NCBI GenBank assembly: GCA_025201765.1
Contig: MU623353.1
Span: forward strand, 62,001 to 126,000
Direction of reading: 5' to 3'
Length of the DNA stretch: 64,000 nucleotides
DNA from: Daldinia sp. FL1419
Lineage: Eukaryota; Ascomycota; Sordariomycetes; Xylariales; Hypoxylaceae
Below, piece after piece: positions 44,128-55,310 of this stretch. The notes beneath the pieces are model-generated. The model saw only the letters and a list, made by a program, of their open reading frames with translations. It had not been told where the DNA came from and did not search any database. A program made the position numbers and the translations under genes. Positions within the stretch are counted from its first letter, which is position 1. Every line of letters starts with the position of its first letter.

Positions 44128-45579
44128 ATGCCAAAGCAAGACATTTACCAGCTTCACCCAAACGGCTGGGAAAGCGACCCAGAAGTAGAAATCCGCAAAG
44201 TAACCACACTCGACTATTTGGCGGCTTGCGTTTATACAAACTACGCTGCTTTCTTTAAGTTGGATGATGACAAAAAGCAATTAGCAGCCACCACGCTCAA
44301 GGCTGGCCTCGAGCGGACCATTACCCAAATAAGACATATTGTTGGTACGATTGAGAAGGATCACGAGAAGGGCGGTCACGTGTTCGTCAAGAAGAAGGGC
44401 AGCACAGTCCCATTTCACGTTCAGTGGCTTGACTCACCTGAAGACAAGGATAAATATCCATCCTACGATGATCTCGCAAAGGCTAATTTTGGATCTGTGG
44501 CCATGGGTGACCTCAAGATTTGGAGTGTCGAACCCATGACGTACGGAGAGAAACCCGAAGCGCATCCTGACAATCATCCCGTCATCTCGGCTTTCAAGGC
44601 CAATTTTATTCGTGGTGGAATGGTCCTCAATATGCACTTTCACCACTACGCTTGCGATGTTATGGGGTTTTCTGGATTTGTAGAACAATTGGCTGACAAT
44701 TGCTACGCCATCGTGAATAATACCCCATTCCCTCCTTGGAGCGACAAACATTTCGGCGTCCCACAGTTTATCAAAGATCCGCCGCCCGAGGACCAGATGA
44801 TCGATGGTCCTCCTCAGCCCCAGCGTCACCCAGATCACGTTGGGGCCACGATGTACTTGTTTCACTTACCTAGGAGTAAGGCAGCAGAGTTGAAGAAGCT
44901 AGCTTGGCCCAACGACGGTACTTGGATTTCAACCTACGATGCCTTCATAGCTTTCCTTTTTCGGACCACGACGCGGCTACGTGCTCCCGTGTTCAAGCCC
45001 GATATGTCGTCCAACATTGCGTGGGCCCAATCGATGGATATGCGCAGACGCCTTCGTACCCCAAAGTGCCCACCCCGCATGCAGGGGAATGTGTACTTCG
45101 TAGCGTCAACCACAATGACTAACGTCCAACAGCCAACTGTTGCGCAGATCATTTCGGAGTGGCCCTTGTCCAGGCTGGCGCAATATATTCGTCAGATGAC
45201 CAACGAAGTAACTCCGGAACGTGTGGATGAGGTGCTCAACAAGCTAGCACCGATACGTGACAAGCCGGCCTTGATGACCCGCACTGACTCGTTCCCGCCG
45301 TTGTCAAACCTCCAGACGGACCATCGTGACGTCAAGGTCACTCTATGCGATTTTGGATTCGGCAAGCCGATCGGGTATCGACATGTCATAGACGTGGTGA
45401 CCGAGAATCTTACCTTCATCTACCCGCCGCGTGACAGGTCCCCCGAATCAGACGAGGGCCCCGAGCTGAGCATCTCGTATGAGACCAGGTTAGCTGACGG
45501 CCTAATCAACGATCCTGAATGGAACAAATATTTCGAATACAGGGGAATCGACTGCGTTCACACCGGTGAGCACCACTAG
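44128..45579 (+). CDS. BAHD-type acyltransferase (trichothecene O-acetyltransferase-like)
   Basis: Single exon, 483 residues, the usual length for fungal BAHD/Tri101-like enzymes, which move an acyl group from CoA to an alcohol or amine of a small metabolite. The catalytic HxxxD motif is in MHFHHYACDVMGF at about residue 172, and the structural DFGWG-type motif appears as DFGFGKP at about 407. Both are intact, so an active enzyme is expected. N-terminal residues YQLHPNGWESDPE and the NYAAFFKL block are typical of this fungal group. No signal peptide, so cytosolic. It lies about 5.7 kb upstream of the PKS on the opposite strand, with a membrane protein gene between. In a cluster it could decorate the polyketide or help release it; both are inference. 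Confidence 0.9.
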   Translation: MPKQDIYQLHPNGWESDPEVEIRKVTTLDYLAACVYTNYAAFFKLDDDKKQLAATTLKAGLERTITQIRHIVGTIEKDHEKGGHVFVKKKGSTVPFHVQWLDSPEDKDKYPSYDDLAKANFGSVAMGDLKIWSVEPMTYGEKPEAHPDNHPVISAFKANFIRGGMVLNMHFHHYACDVMGFSGFVEQLADNCYAIVNNTPFPPWSDKHFGVPQFIKDPPPEDQMIDGPPQPQRHPDHVGATMYLFHLPRSKAAELKKLAWPNDGTWISTYDAFIAFLFRTTTRLRAPVFKPDMSSNIAWAQSMDMRRRLRTPKCPPRMQGNVYFVASTTMTNVQQPTVAQIISEWPLSRLAQYIRQMTNEVTPERVDEVLNKLAPIRDKPALMTRTDSFPPLSNLQTDHRDVKVTLCDFGFGKPIGYRHVIDVVTENLTFIYPPRDRSPESDEGPELSISYETRLADGLINDPEWNKYFEYRGIDCVHTGEHH

Positions 45580-47465
45580 CGAATCTAGCCAGGGGTTAGA
45601 GTTACGATATTAGAAGCAATCTGAGTATAGCGCAAAATTTAGACCTTACGAGATAATGAGAGTAGTTAGAGTAGTTTTAGATCTAGTTCTTACATACACA
45701 TGTAGTTAGATATTTCCCATAATAGAGCGTGTATATTGTCAATCCCGAGATTCGTTCCCGACCTAACAATATGGTGTGTTCAGTTGCTTGCAGCTCCGCT
45801 CCTTGAGCGGTGAGAGATGCTCATCTAATACTCTAACTACTCGAGAGAAAAGGGAAAAAAAATATTTTGCTCAAAATCATCCCATAAATTCGGCCCCAAT
45901 GTTAAGTTCCTCCCAATCAAGCCATCCTATGTAAGAATATCGCTTCAGGCCATCCACTGTTAAATCCAGATTCTTCTTTGAAGCGATCCTTTCCTCTTTC
46001 AGGATAGTACACCCAAAACGGTGGTTCACGGGTGAGACTAGATCATCAGATTGTTAGCTCCAGTAGGTACCTCTCTCTATCCGTCTGGGGCCAGATCCGC
46101 ACCATTTACGTGCCATTATCGAATCGTAGTAGTACGCGAGCAACGTAGTACAGTAGTGCCGCGTCCAGGTATCGTGCTAGTATAAAGCGGTGTATAGTTA
46201 TGTAGCATTATAAGCATATTTAGAGCCTCATCGTCGGCGAACTTAGAATTGAAAGGTTACACTACAAGCCAAGGTAAATAAGAGGAGGCGGCGAAGTTGC
46301 TCAATTCGTTATTACGCAGGGAGCAATATGACGAGGATAATTGGCGGTCGGCATGGTTATCTCATGGGTTAGGTGGACAAGCATATTTCGAAATACATCA
46401 CACCCTACACCCTTCGTCCATCAATCCACTATAGCTGCATGTACGCACAGGCCGAAGAAGCCGGGGATTTCAAAACCTTGATAGTCCCGTCTCGGCGAGG
46501 ATCGCGAGTCACCAGACTCGACCCAGCCCCCGGTATACGCTTCGGTTATCTAAGATTTCGTACGATTGCGCATACCCATGTATTACATGTATCAGACATA
46601 TACACTACTCACAGAGGTAGGCAAGTAGCCGACTCAAACTCGAATGTTAGTTACGCAATCTTCGGTCCTACGTAGAGTGGTATGTAACGATCCAGGTAGG
46701 TAGACATATAATCCCGCGGTATTATTCATGTCTCGCGTGTAGAAGAAACGCGATGATATCGGAAACCGGAGCCCGGATTTGGACGCCGGGAATGTGCATT
46801 ACCATTCGCACGTCAGCGGTGAGTATAATTGCAATTCTAATGACTAGGAATAATACTAGGAATGCGAGGGGGGCGTAAGATCCATCTAACCGTGAGGATA
46901 TCGCGCCAACAGTCTATCGTGGGGAAGCTTTAAATATGAACTGCTGTGTAAGAGCACTATGAGGTACGTAGGTTACCTAGGTAGATATCAATAGCCATTA
47001 TTGCACAGTACGAAGATCATGATGCTGTCATCCAAATTAAATAGACTTTTTGGATTGTCTATTCGCTCCTCCATACATAAGATCCTTGCTCACAAGCGAT
47101 AGTCTTCCCCCTGGTATACACTACATAGCAGTACTAGGATGATTACCCACCTTAACGAACATCTCTAGAAAACAATAACGAGCAGCAAAGCGATGCACAG
47201 TGTCAGACAACTATCTCCTAAATGCGAGCTACTATGGTAAGGCACAAGAATATGCATGCTCCACTTAAAGATTTAATATACTCCTTTTGTACATCGAAAT
47301 AGTTATAAGATTTGGATGGCGCGTCAACGTAATTCGCACTTAGGAGATAAGTAAAACAGCCAATTTGAAATTTCATCATAGGGTAACTACCTAGCTTTAA
47401 AACCTACAAAGCCGAAGTGCGCCCATGGATCGTGAAAGGTAGGTGTCATTCCGAATTTCCCCTCC
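45580..47465. other. Intergenic spacer downstream of the acyltransferase
   Basis: About 1.9 kb without a supported gene. The frame at 46373-46675 lacks protein-like composition. A CCTAGGTAGG word lies near 46975. Confidence 0.5.
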
Positions 47466-47687
47466 ATGCCACAGCAGTCTGGATACCGGCAATCGATCAT
47501 GAGTCGGCTACTTGCCCAGGAGCTGACGTTCCGGCGCGTCGAGGAACTTTGCTCTAGGTTAGGTGTCTATGTAGACGGTAAACCCCAAAACGACGAGCCA
47601 CCAACACCTCACGATATCTTAGGTGCATTGGAATCATGGGTCCATCAAATCGGATGCCCGGGGATAAGGTCTTATAGATGCCAATAG
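47466..47687 (+). CDS. Short unassigned ORF convergent with the SnoaL-like gene
   Basis: 73 codons with protein-like sequence (RLLAQELTFRRVEELCSRLG; ILGALESWVHQIG). The 3' end overlaps the end of the minus-strand SnoaL-like gene by 16 bases. No family recognised. It may be a gene remnant or a chance frame. Confidence 0.2.
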   Translation: MPQQSGYRQSIMSRLLAQELTFRRVEELCSRLGVYVDGKPQNDEPPTPHDILGALESWVHQIGCPGIRSYRCQ

Positions 47688-48103
47688 GTCTTTTCAAACC
47701 TCAAGGTTTTCATAAACCAGTCGTCATCCTTTCGAACCCACGTCTCGTAGTAATAACCACCACGCGTTCCCTGCTTCCCACCTATTTCGACCAGACAAAT
47801 GACACTGATCGTAGCTTTCACCTCGTCCGGGTTGACTTGTTCGAAATGAAAAGCGCCTACGGAGTGTATAGTCTGAGTTTTGCTAAACGCCTTTTCGTAG
47901 TAGTTTGCAAACTCATCCCTCGTGGGCCAATTCCAATCTTCCCCGTCCTGTCCCATGAAAGACCCGTCACGATCATGATATGAAAAGGTGGCGTCGGGCA
48001 AGGCCACGCTCTCGAAGAGGTGCCATCGGCTAGTATCGCAGCACAAGCAATAGTGCAACTTCTTGCCGCGGATGATGTCCGCAGCTTTTGGATCAACGGC
48101 CAT
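47672..48103 (-). CDS. SnoaL-like / NTF2-fold protein
   Basis: Single exon, 143 residues. The architecture is that of SnoaL-like proteins: N-terminal helices with a Y/W-rich core (HYCLCCDTSRWHLFESVALP), the DATFSYHD strand, a helix WPTRDEFANYYEKAF, then strands ending VGAFHFEQV, ATISVICLVEIGG and GGYYYETWVRKDDDWFMKTL. In this fold a hydrophobic cone forms an active site; relatives include polyketide cyclases, scytalone dehydratase and many cluster-encoded proteins of unknown role. His in TIHSVGAFHF is a candidate catalytic residue. The ATG at 48103 is the only sensible start. Two kilobases from the acyltransferase, it could act on the PKS product. The fold call is moderately firm; the reaction is unknown. 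Confidence 0.75.
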   Translation of the reverse strand: MAVDPKAADIIRGKKLHYCLCCDTSRWHLFESVALPDATFSYHDRDGSFMGQDGEDWNWPTRDEFANYYEKAFSKTQTIHSVGAFHFEQVNPDEVKATISVICLVEIGGKQGTRGGYYYETWVRKDDDWFMKTLRFEKTYWHL

Positions 48104-51100
48104 GGCGACGTGGAAATAAGAGGCTTGTAGCGCCGAACTAGATCGTGAACCGGTACAAACACGTTGTGAAGACTAGCTCGAACGAGTATAGACAGGCGCA
48201 GGGATCTGGCAAGGTAGTACCCGGAACTAACCTGCTAGACTAAGACAGACAGTCAATCCTCCAAGGTACGAGGCTGAATTGAATAATAAGTAAGGCTGGT
48301 TAAGCGTTAGGGATGAAGTTCTGAAGTTTTAAAATTATAAAAGATGTGTCTTTTTCTTCTTCCTTTTTTCAAGTTAGCAAACTCGATTGCAACCCTAAAA
48401 CTACCTAGGTACCTATGGTATTTGCTTTATTTTTTTTTCTTAGAAACCAACAGTTTCTCATCAACCAACTACCTACCTTTAGGTACCTACTCTTGGACAC
48501 CAATTGAAAGCTAATGCGTAAAGGAGTGCGACCATCTACAGTTTACAGGGTGGGGATCAAAAGAATAGAAGAGAGGGGTAATGGTAATGTAGTGTAGCAT
48601 CGCTTCAGGACCCCTGAAATATATACATACACTACCTCATAGGTACATGGATGTATAATAATCGTTTTCGGGGAATCTTTTTTGGTATGTGGAATCGATT
48701 TATGTAATCAATTGTGTAACACTTTTCTTTCCAGGTAACGGGCATGTCACCTACATACGTCTCTAATGTCTGCATGTCCCAAATTAGGTACTTCCCGACC
48801 CGTCATTGTTTGCTTTTTTCTTTCATGAACCCTCCACCAAATATAGTATCCAAGTATCTGCGGGTTACCTGCAGAGCTAGTCTACTCAATTTTGCTTTTC
48901 TATATTAAATTGGGGAAAAAACGTGCCTCATCCAAACTTCAGCTCCTTTTATATCATCATATGACACAATATCCATGTATGTAAACCCAAGACAGCTTCA
49001 CTTATCAGGTAGGTATTATATGCCTCGGCTATCTGATTGATATAATACGGGCCGGTCGGCATCAGCTGGAGGAGCGCGAACACGGTATGTTCCATATGGG
49101 CGACGATACGACCCAGTATAATACCAGGCCATTATGCAGCTAAGAACACAGGTAGCTAACCTTGGAAGTATACTATTAAGTATACTATTAAGTATGCATG
49201 CAAGCAAGTGGCCCCTTTTAGTCACCAACACTCTCGGCATCGTTGGAAATTGTCCCATCTACTCATCTACTGGATCCCGAGATATGCAGGCTTCGAAGTA
49301 AAAACCTGTTAGCTCTCGATAGAACATGTCCCAAGTTTTCCCCCCTGTTTTGATAGTCTACTCGTTAGTTTCAGTTAAGAAGTTCTCGGCCGATAACTCT
49401 TTGCACTGACCAAGATTATACTACTAGGTATACTATGTACGCACACTTGCATCCCTAATGTATGTCAGCAGTATCGTGTCGACTGTTTGCTTTCCCGGGC
49501 TTTTACTCCGCGACCATCCTGCCGTCCTGCCATCCAAGCAGCTGGGTTTACCAGGGTCCCACATCTCCAGCCGTCTGAATTTCAACCCACCCGCGCACAC
49601 CGCGGTTATCACCCATTTTTTAAGAGTGTTCGTACCACTTTTGCAAGCTTCTACACGTCGATCCAGAGCTTTTCTGGAATATGCTTCGCTGGGGCTGCTT
49701 AGAATGGACAGCGTAGGGATGTTGCGGTGTGCGTATTATGTCAGGAGTATAAACTGCGGACTGTTAAAGCAGCAATTCCGGCAGATAAGAAGCAAACGTA
49801 CAGAGAAGGGATGTTATAGCTGAGTCTTGCTAGAAGAGAACTAAAATGTATAGCGTGGCAAGGGTTGCATTCCGTGATATGCCGGCTCGCCATGGCTGTA
49901 ACATCCTTCTTACAACTCCTAGGTTAGAACGTTGCACTTATGCAAAGTTGGGGTGGGGGGTGGCTGGCAGATATCTTCGGTAAAAATACCAACAGAGTAA
50001 TCGTTTAATGATAAGTCGGCGATTACAGGCGGCATGGTATCTCAGCGATGTAGTTCACAGAACTACAATGGCCTAACTAAGTACTAGCATTTCCGATTTC
50101 CACGCACATCCCCATGCGAGGAGGCGAATGTATGCGGCCACTATCAACATAGTCCGAAAGTATAAACTATTGGCGGAAAATACAGATTAAGCTATTAACT
50201 AATTGTGGTATGGTTGAATGATAATTATCTGAGTATCTATTCGTGTAACAAGCTAGGTGATTTGGGAACTTAAGACAGCTCGAATGAGATAAGATTATAT
50301 AAACCTTGATACTCTAAGGACTATTACTTCTAAACAATAGTCAAGGTATCTAAGCACGCGTCACAGTATGTTACCGTGTCTATTAACATTGGGTTATAAT
50401 TGTAAAATGTGGTTTAAATATCCTTTCAAAGTGCCTATAATAAATATTCAGGATTACTTATACCTACCTAGCTGAACTTGTAATTAGTTAATTAATATAA
50501 CTATGTATAAATGCTATATTTAATCCAATACGTCCTTGTAATTTGCTATGGGCAAGGAATCCTAAAGAAACATATTCGCTTGACTATGATGCTATTTAAC
50601 GCGCTCTAGATACACTACTACACGGAAAGCTTTAATGATAGAATCTAACTGTGCCTCTATATGTTTCTTCCTCGGGATTCGACTCAAAGAATACACGTAA
50701 CATGTAATTAATCGGAGTAGCCATGATGTCAGGTTTCTAGCTTGTGCTACATATAGAACAAAGGACTTGTTCTTTATGCAGTCGCCTTTGGCCATAGCTG
50801 TAGATAGGTTCCTTGCGGAAAAAGTACCTAGTTGTTTCCTTGCTTCTTGGCCCACCTCGTGACACATAAGGCACAAGTACTTCTGCATCTCCGGCTTATG
50901 TCTGGAACGCTGTAACGGGTATATCCTTGCAGCACTTTACCCATCGCCATGGTTCTGTTCTTGTTGGTTCTAAGTAAGCTTAAGATCCTTCTTTGATACT
51001 CCTTAGTTCCATCACTACAACGTTCTGAGATGGAATTGGTTATATGAATGGTTCAACATTTGAGCAATGAGCGTGAGATCATTCTCATTGTTGGTTGTAT

Positions 51101-51864
51101 AGTTGCATGATTCTACGATGCTGCACTTACGTGGACGGCATATGTATATCTGGAGGCCTGGGGACGACTAAGTAGGACAACGGAGAAGGAAATAAATTAG
51201 TTTGCAGCTCATAAGCCCCCATTATTAAATTCCTGTCAATACGGCTTACAGGTAAGAATGATCCCGAGATAGTGGCTGCATAAGCTTCTTCATTTACTGC
51301 GAGTCAAGGAGTTGCGGATCTCAATCTTCGGATTATTTGCTGCTAATATGTACGAATAATCTTTGTCGTAGATATGAGCCGTGTCGGTAACTGCCTAAAG
51401 CAGACATTACCCTGTTGACCTAATATCCCGGAACGGCTTCAATTTGTGCAGAGAGGTGGCAACTCCGTTGTTACACGAGAAACCATGACTACGAACCACG
51501 GGGCCATGCGTCCAGAGCGAGTTCTTCTTTCAACATATGCAACATCCAAAATCTCGATGTATCGTACTTATCACGGTTAATCACAGTCATATTGGAAAAC
51601 AAATTGAGTACATCAAGCGTCCATGGAGTTGTATTTCGTGCAGAAGGATAAAAGTTTCTAAAAATAAAATTATGTAGAAGACAATGCTGTCCAAATATGT
51701 CGGCTGATTGCCGTTGGGAAAGAATGTTACAGAAGTGAAAGTGTTCAATGGCCCAAATGCTTTGATAGCAACATGACCGATGGACGTCTATGAATTTCCC
51801 CAAGCCAATCGTTCATTAGTAAGTCATCCCCATGCGAGTATGTAGTTCATTACGATGTTTCTAT
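48104..51864. other. Long gene-poor AT-rich interval
   Basis: About 3.8 kb with no convincing gene. Short frames at 49458-49823 (+), 50592-50888 (-) and 51489-51803 (-) have no recognisable domains. A 12-bp unit (AGTATACTATTA) repeats about 2.5 times near 49167-49194. Parts around 50200-50560 are strongly AT-biased. It may hold degraded repeats, which cannot be shown without a repeat library. Confidence 0.5.
49167..49194. repeat. Short tandem repeat, 12-bp unit
   Basis: AGTATACTATTA occurs twice in direct succession followed by a partial third copy. Non-coding microsatellite-like repeat. Confidence 0.5.
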
Positions 51865-52668
51865 TTAGACGGTCGTGCACAGTAAGGCGTCGCCAGCCAG
51901 GGGCAGGAGGCAGCACTCGGCCGTAAGGCCAGTCTCTGCGCAAGTGCTCCGGAATTGGTCAAGAGAGTTGAGGTCGACGCCGGCTATAGGAGGATTAGCA
52001 TAGTGTCGTGTATACAGAACCAGAAAAGAGGTAAAACATACGGCTTCCACACGTGAGGTCGATGATGCCGTCGACATCAACTTGACAGCAAAGAGGCTAT
52101 GATGAGAGTTAGTAAGAGATGGTCTCAGTGGACAAATTCAGGAGGGATGGATCATTTCAATGCCACTTACGGTGTCTCCCAAAGGACAGACCCCCGAGAG
52201 GCCGCCCGAACCGCCATCGTTGCCCGAACCTGAATCATTGTTATCACTGCTGGGGCTGGCAGCGGGGTACCTGGGAGTGGCTGGAGTGCTTTCCGGGTAG
52301 CTCTTGGCAGGGTACCCGTCCCTCTTGGATTCCTCGGAGTGATGCTCTTCCTTGGCGTGCTTGTTCTTATCGTGCTTAGCCTTCTTGGTGTGCTCTGGGT
52401 GGTGCTCTTTGGTCTTGGTCGAGCACTCCTTTTCCTTCTTCTCCGTGATTGTGGGGTATTGTGCTGCCGGGCTGGAAGTTGAGTACCGGACCTCCTTTTC
52501 GGTGGTCGTGGGGTAGTGAGCTTCTGGGGTAGATGTAGGGTACTGAGCCTTCTGGGTGGTAGTTGGGTACTGGGCTACTGGGGAAGAAGCCTTGTAGTTA
52601 GGGTTGGCTACCGGGCTGGCAGTAGCTACGGCAGCGAGGACTACGGGGAGGAAAGTCTTGATCTGCAT
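51865..52668 (-). CDS. Class II hydrophobin with repeat-rich, Kex2-type N-terminal extension
   Basis: Three exons (52668..52171, 52096..52042, 51983..51865) give 223 residues. Residues 1-18 are a signal peptide. The C-terminal 63 residues form the hydrophobin: C161, then C-X7-CC-X11-C-X16-C-X8-CC-X10-C, matching class II spacing after the first gap (class II usually has 9-10 there). Between lies an unusual region of about 140 residues: five imperfect units of nine to ten residues (AQYPTTTQK, AQYPTSTPE, AHYPTTTEK, VRYSTSSPA, AQYPTITEK), a Lys/His/Glu-rich cationic stretch (about 76-115), a dibasic KR at 115-116, and a Ser/Gly/Asp linker. A ninth cysteine sits at 82 in KECSTK. Typical class II hydrophobins are about 100 residues. 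Hydrophobins coat aerial hyphae and spores; the extension could be processed off by Kex2 or tether the coat to the wall (inference). Confidence 0.93.
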
Positions 52669-55310
52669 CTTGATGTCTTTGAAGCAAGTCGGATGAATGA
52701 ACGAGTGAATATTGCTTTGGATAAGGCAGAGATGCAGAAGATGGGAGAAGATGAAGCGATTGTGGATGGTGATCTTGTGCCTCATAAAACGGCTCTCGAC
52801 AGGGTTCTTATAAGCTGCCATCATGATGGGAATTTCATATTCGCCATCTAAGTTCGGAGATCCGGACCTGCAGTAGGGGGCTGAATATCGCGAGTTATGG
52901 ATCATGTTCCAATAGCTCGTACACTAGTTTGAGGCTGCATCTAAATATCGTCCATGATTCAGCCTTGCAATTGGTGTTTCACGCATGTCCCGGCCCTTTA
53001 TGCTCGGAGCCCTGAATCAATTGGAAACGAAACACCTCGTTAGTCCGCGAGAACCTTGATACGGATTGTATTACCTTGCTACAATTGAAAGTTGACTACC
53101 TAGATACCCTAACGTCGTAAAAGCATAGGTAAGTTCGTGATGTTTGAAGGGGGTGGACTATCATGACTTTGGTAGGTGAGTTACGACTTGCTCACGAGTT
53201 TCGCTGGGCTTGATAATATTCGCCTACCCTAGACGCTTACAGAATAAGCAATGGAGAGTGAGGAGGGCTATTTGATTCCGTCTTTGCTCTTGAACTGGCT
53301 TAGCCACGTAAGTTGAATATGGGGAATACCTGTTGTTACCTACCTAGTTGCTATTATTGTGAAGGGGATATACCTATCTGAGCCTAGTTCCAAGCCATTC
53401 ATATTCGGCATCATCGATAGATAATCCAATGGAAAAGGTCTATGGATCTAAGCACGATGCCCTTTCAACAAGGCCAGACTGGATGTTTAAGACAAATTGA
53501 GAGTGATCGACACAACTAAACCCATAAAATGAAAGGGGAAGTTTCCTGTTTGGGCAACCAATTTGAGCCACAACCAATGCCACGCCATAGCGACTTTACG
53601 TCGCACTTATTTGCTTCTTACACAGCATGCGAGCTGTAATAATTTATGCCTGCAAGAGGAAACATCATTCCCATATTGCTTGAGGTTATATTAACTATAG
53701 CTTATGGCTGTATGTAGTAGATATTTCTTACCATCGCCGCCACAAGAAGCAAAGTTGCCGTCCTATCACAGAGCATAGAGCGAGTATGGAATTATTAGCT
53801 GAAACATTCACATCTCGGAAACTTCCGTCCTAACGTAGCCCTTGCGGAAATTTTCTATTCCGATGTAAAAGTCGCAGCGAATATATCCCATTGCGGTTGT
53901 TTATTTGATATCCTCCTCACGAAGTCTGTTATCTTTATGAGAAAGGGTCTTGTGAGCTTCCTTGATCAAGCCTAGTTGGGTCTATCTTTCCTAGCATCAA
54001 AACGGCTATAGTAACTTGAATCTAAGAAGCTTTAAAAGAGTTTATTACTCCTAGCAATAACCTTTTGTCGTGGATTCTATACTTCTACTTAGGTATCTTT
54101 GTATTTAATGTCTGGGCTTACTCGGCTGTACATACACGGATTATTTGGATGTCTAGGTAGGTGGTATATACGTATTTGGTTCCTCTGTCGAGCTCATCGA
54201 AACCCCGTTGTGCTAGTTTTATTATAGAGACTCATCTGCTTCCCCATAATTTGCCTGATATAATGAGTAGTAGATAGAACAGTGCTGTTCCTATATCTTG
54301 AGCTAATGTCTAGCTTTAAGTTACTTGTTAGCCGTATGATACCCTTCCTCGATAAGAGATACTAGGCGTGGTTTATGCTATATCGACAAGCCTTGTCGTT
54401 TAAAGCCTCAGCGTAAGACACCATATATGAGAGCGGTACATTGGAGACTTGTGTTATAATTATATAAGCTAATAATTGAAAGTTATATTAGGTTACCTGT
54501 TTTTGCGCAGTGACTCTATTTCTACGTTTCGCGATACTTATGTTGAAATGGTAAACGGGATCATGGAGTTTGATTTCCAATTTTACTAACACTGCTAGGA
54601 GGTAGATAGCTAATTGGATAATGGCTGGAAATATATAACTGTGAGAGAACATTTAAGTTTTGATTTCTCTAGGAGATGATACATGGAATATGAATCAAGT
54701 ACGAGATATTAGTTTTAGTATTTGAGGATAGGGAAAAAAGAAGGGAGCCGGTTAAGAGGTAGTCAAGTAACCATGCAATAAATGGAAGTTAGTAAATGCA
54801 AGATTCAAGGAGTGAAAATGATGCTATTGTAAAGCTAAGAAATAGGTGATCTAGCTTGGAGTATTTATGGTTGGCGATTAATGTTTCACATGTAGAGAAA
54901 CAAGCTTGTTACAAATTGAAATTAACTTTGGCGGTTCAACTTGATGTTACATTCTAACCCCTTAATGCCTAAATTCTATGTTTATTCTGCTATTAGACTA
55001 ATAATAGCATTTATATAAATCAGCTATAAACCAAATTTATAAACTTAAAACTATATGAATTGTTAAAGCCGATTACATATTTCGTAGATTTTAGACCCCT
55101 GGAAAGCTAGGATCTTGATAAGCTCCACAGCTAACGATAAGCATGTGCCCCGCCAAAAAAGTCATTTAGCATTGAGCTTTCCAAATCGATAATGCGACAA
55201 GTCTACAACTTTCATAGTCGTTTAACAATGTTTCCTTGAAATGAGCTGAATTACATACCTACCACTATTCAACCGCATTTGTCCATATAAAAAGAATAAA
55301 TATCGTTACA
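52669..55310. other. Gene-poor divergent region (hydrophobin / RPC37)
   Basis: About 2.6 kb. The stretch 53700-55250 is strongly AT-rich with no open frame of note. The hydrophobin promoter should lie in 52669-53700. No coding support and no clear inverted or direct terminal repeats. Confidence 0.5.

Noticed and set aside
46373..46675. 100-codon frame
   Set aside because: Irregular composition, no domain, no splice support, surrounded by non-coding repeats.
49458..49823. 121-codon frame
   Set aside because: Two overlapping frames of similar length, no motif, no family resemblance; likely chance.
50592..50888. Minus-strand 98-codon frame
   Set aside because: No recognisable domain or neighbouring exons; kept only as part of the gene-poor interval.
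51489..51803. Minus-strand 104-codon frame near the hydrophobin
   Set aside because: Some protein-like stretches, but no start context, no family and no splice partners.
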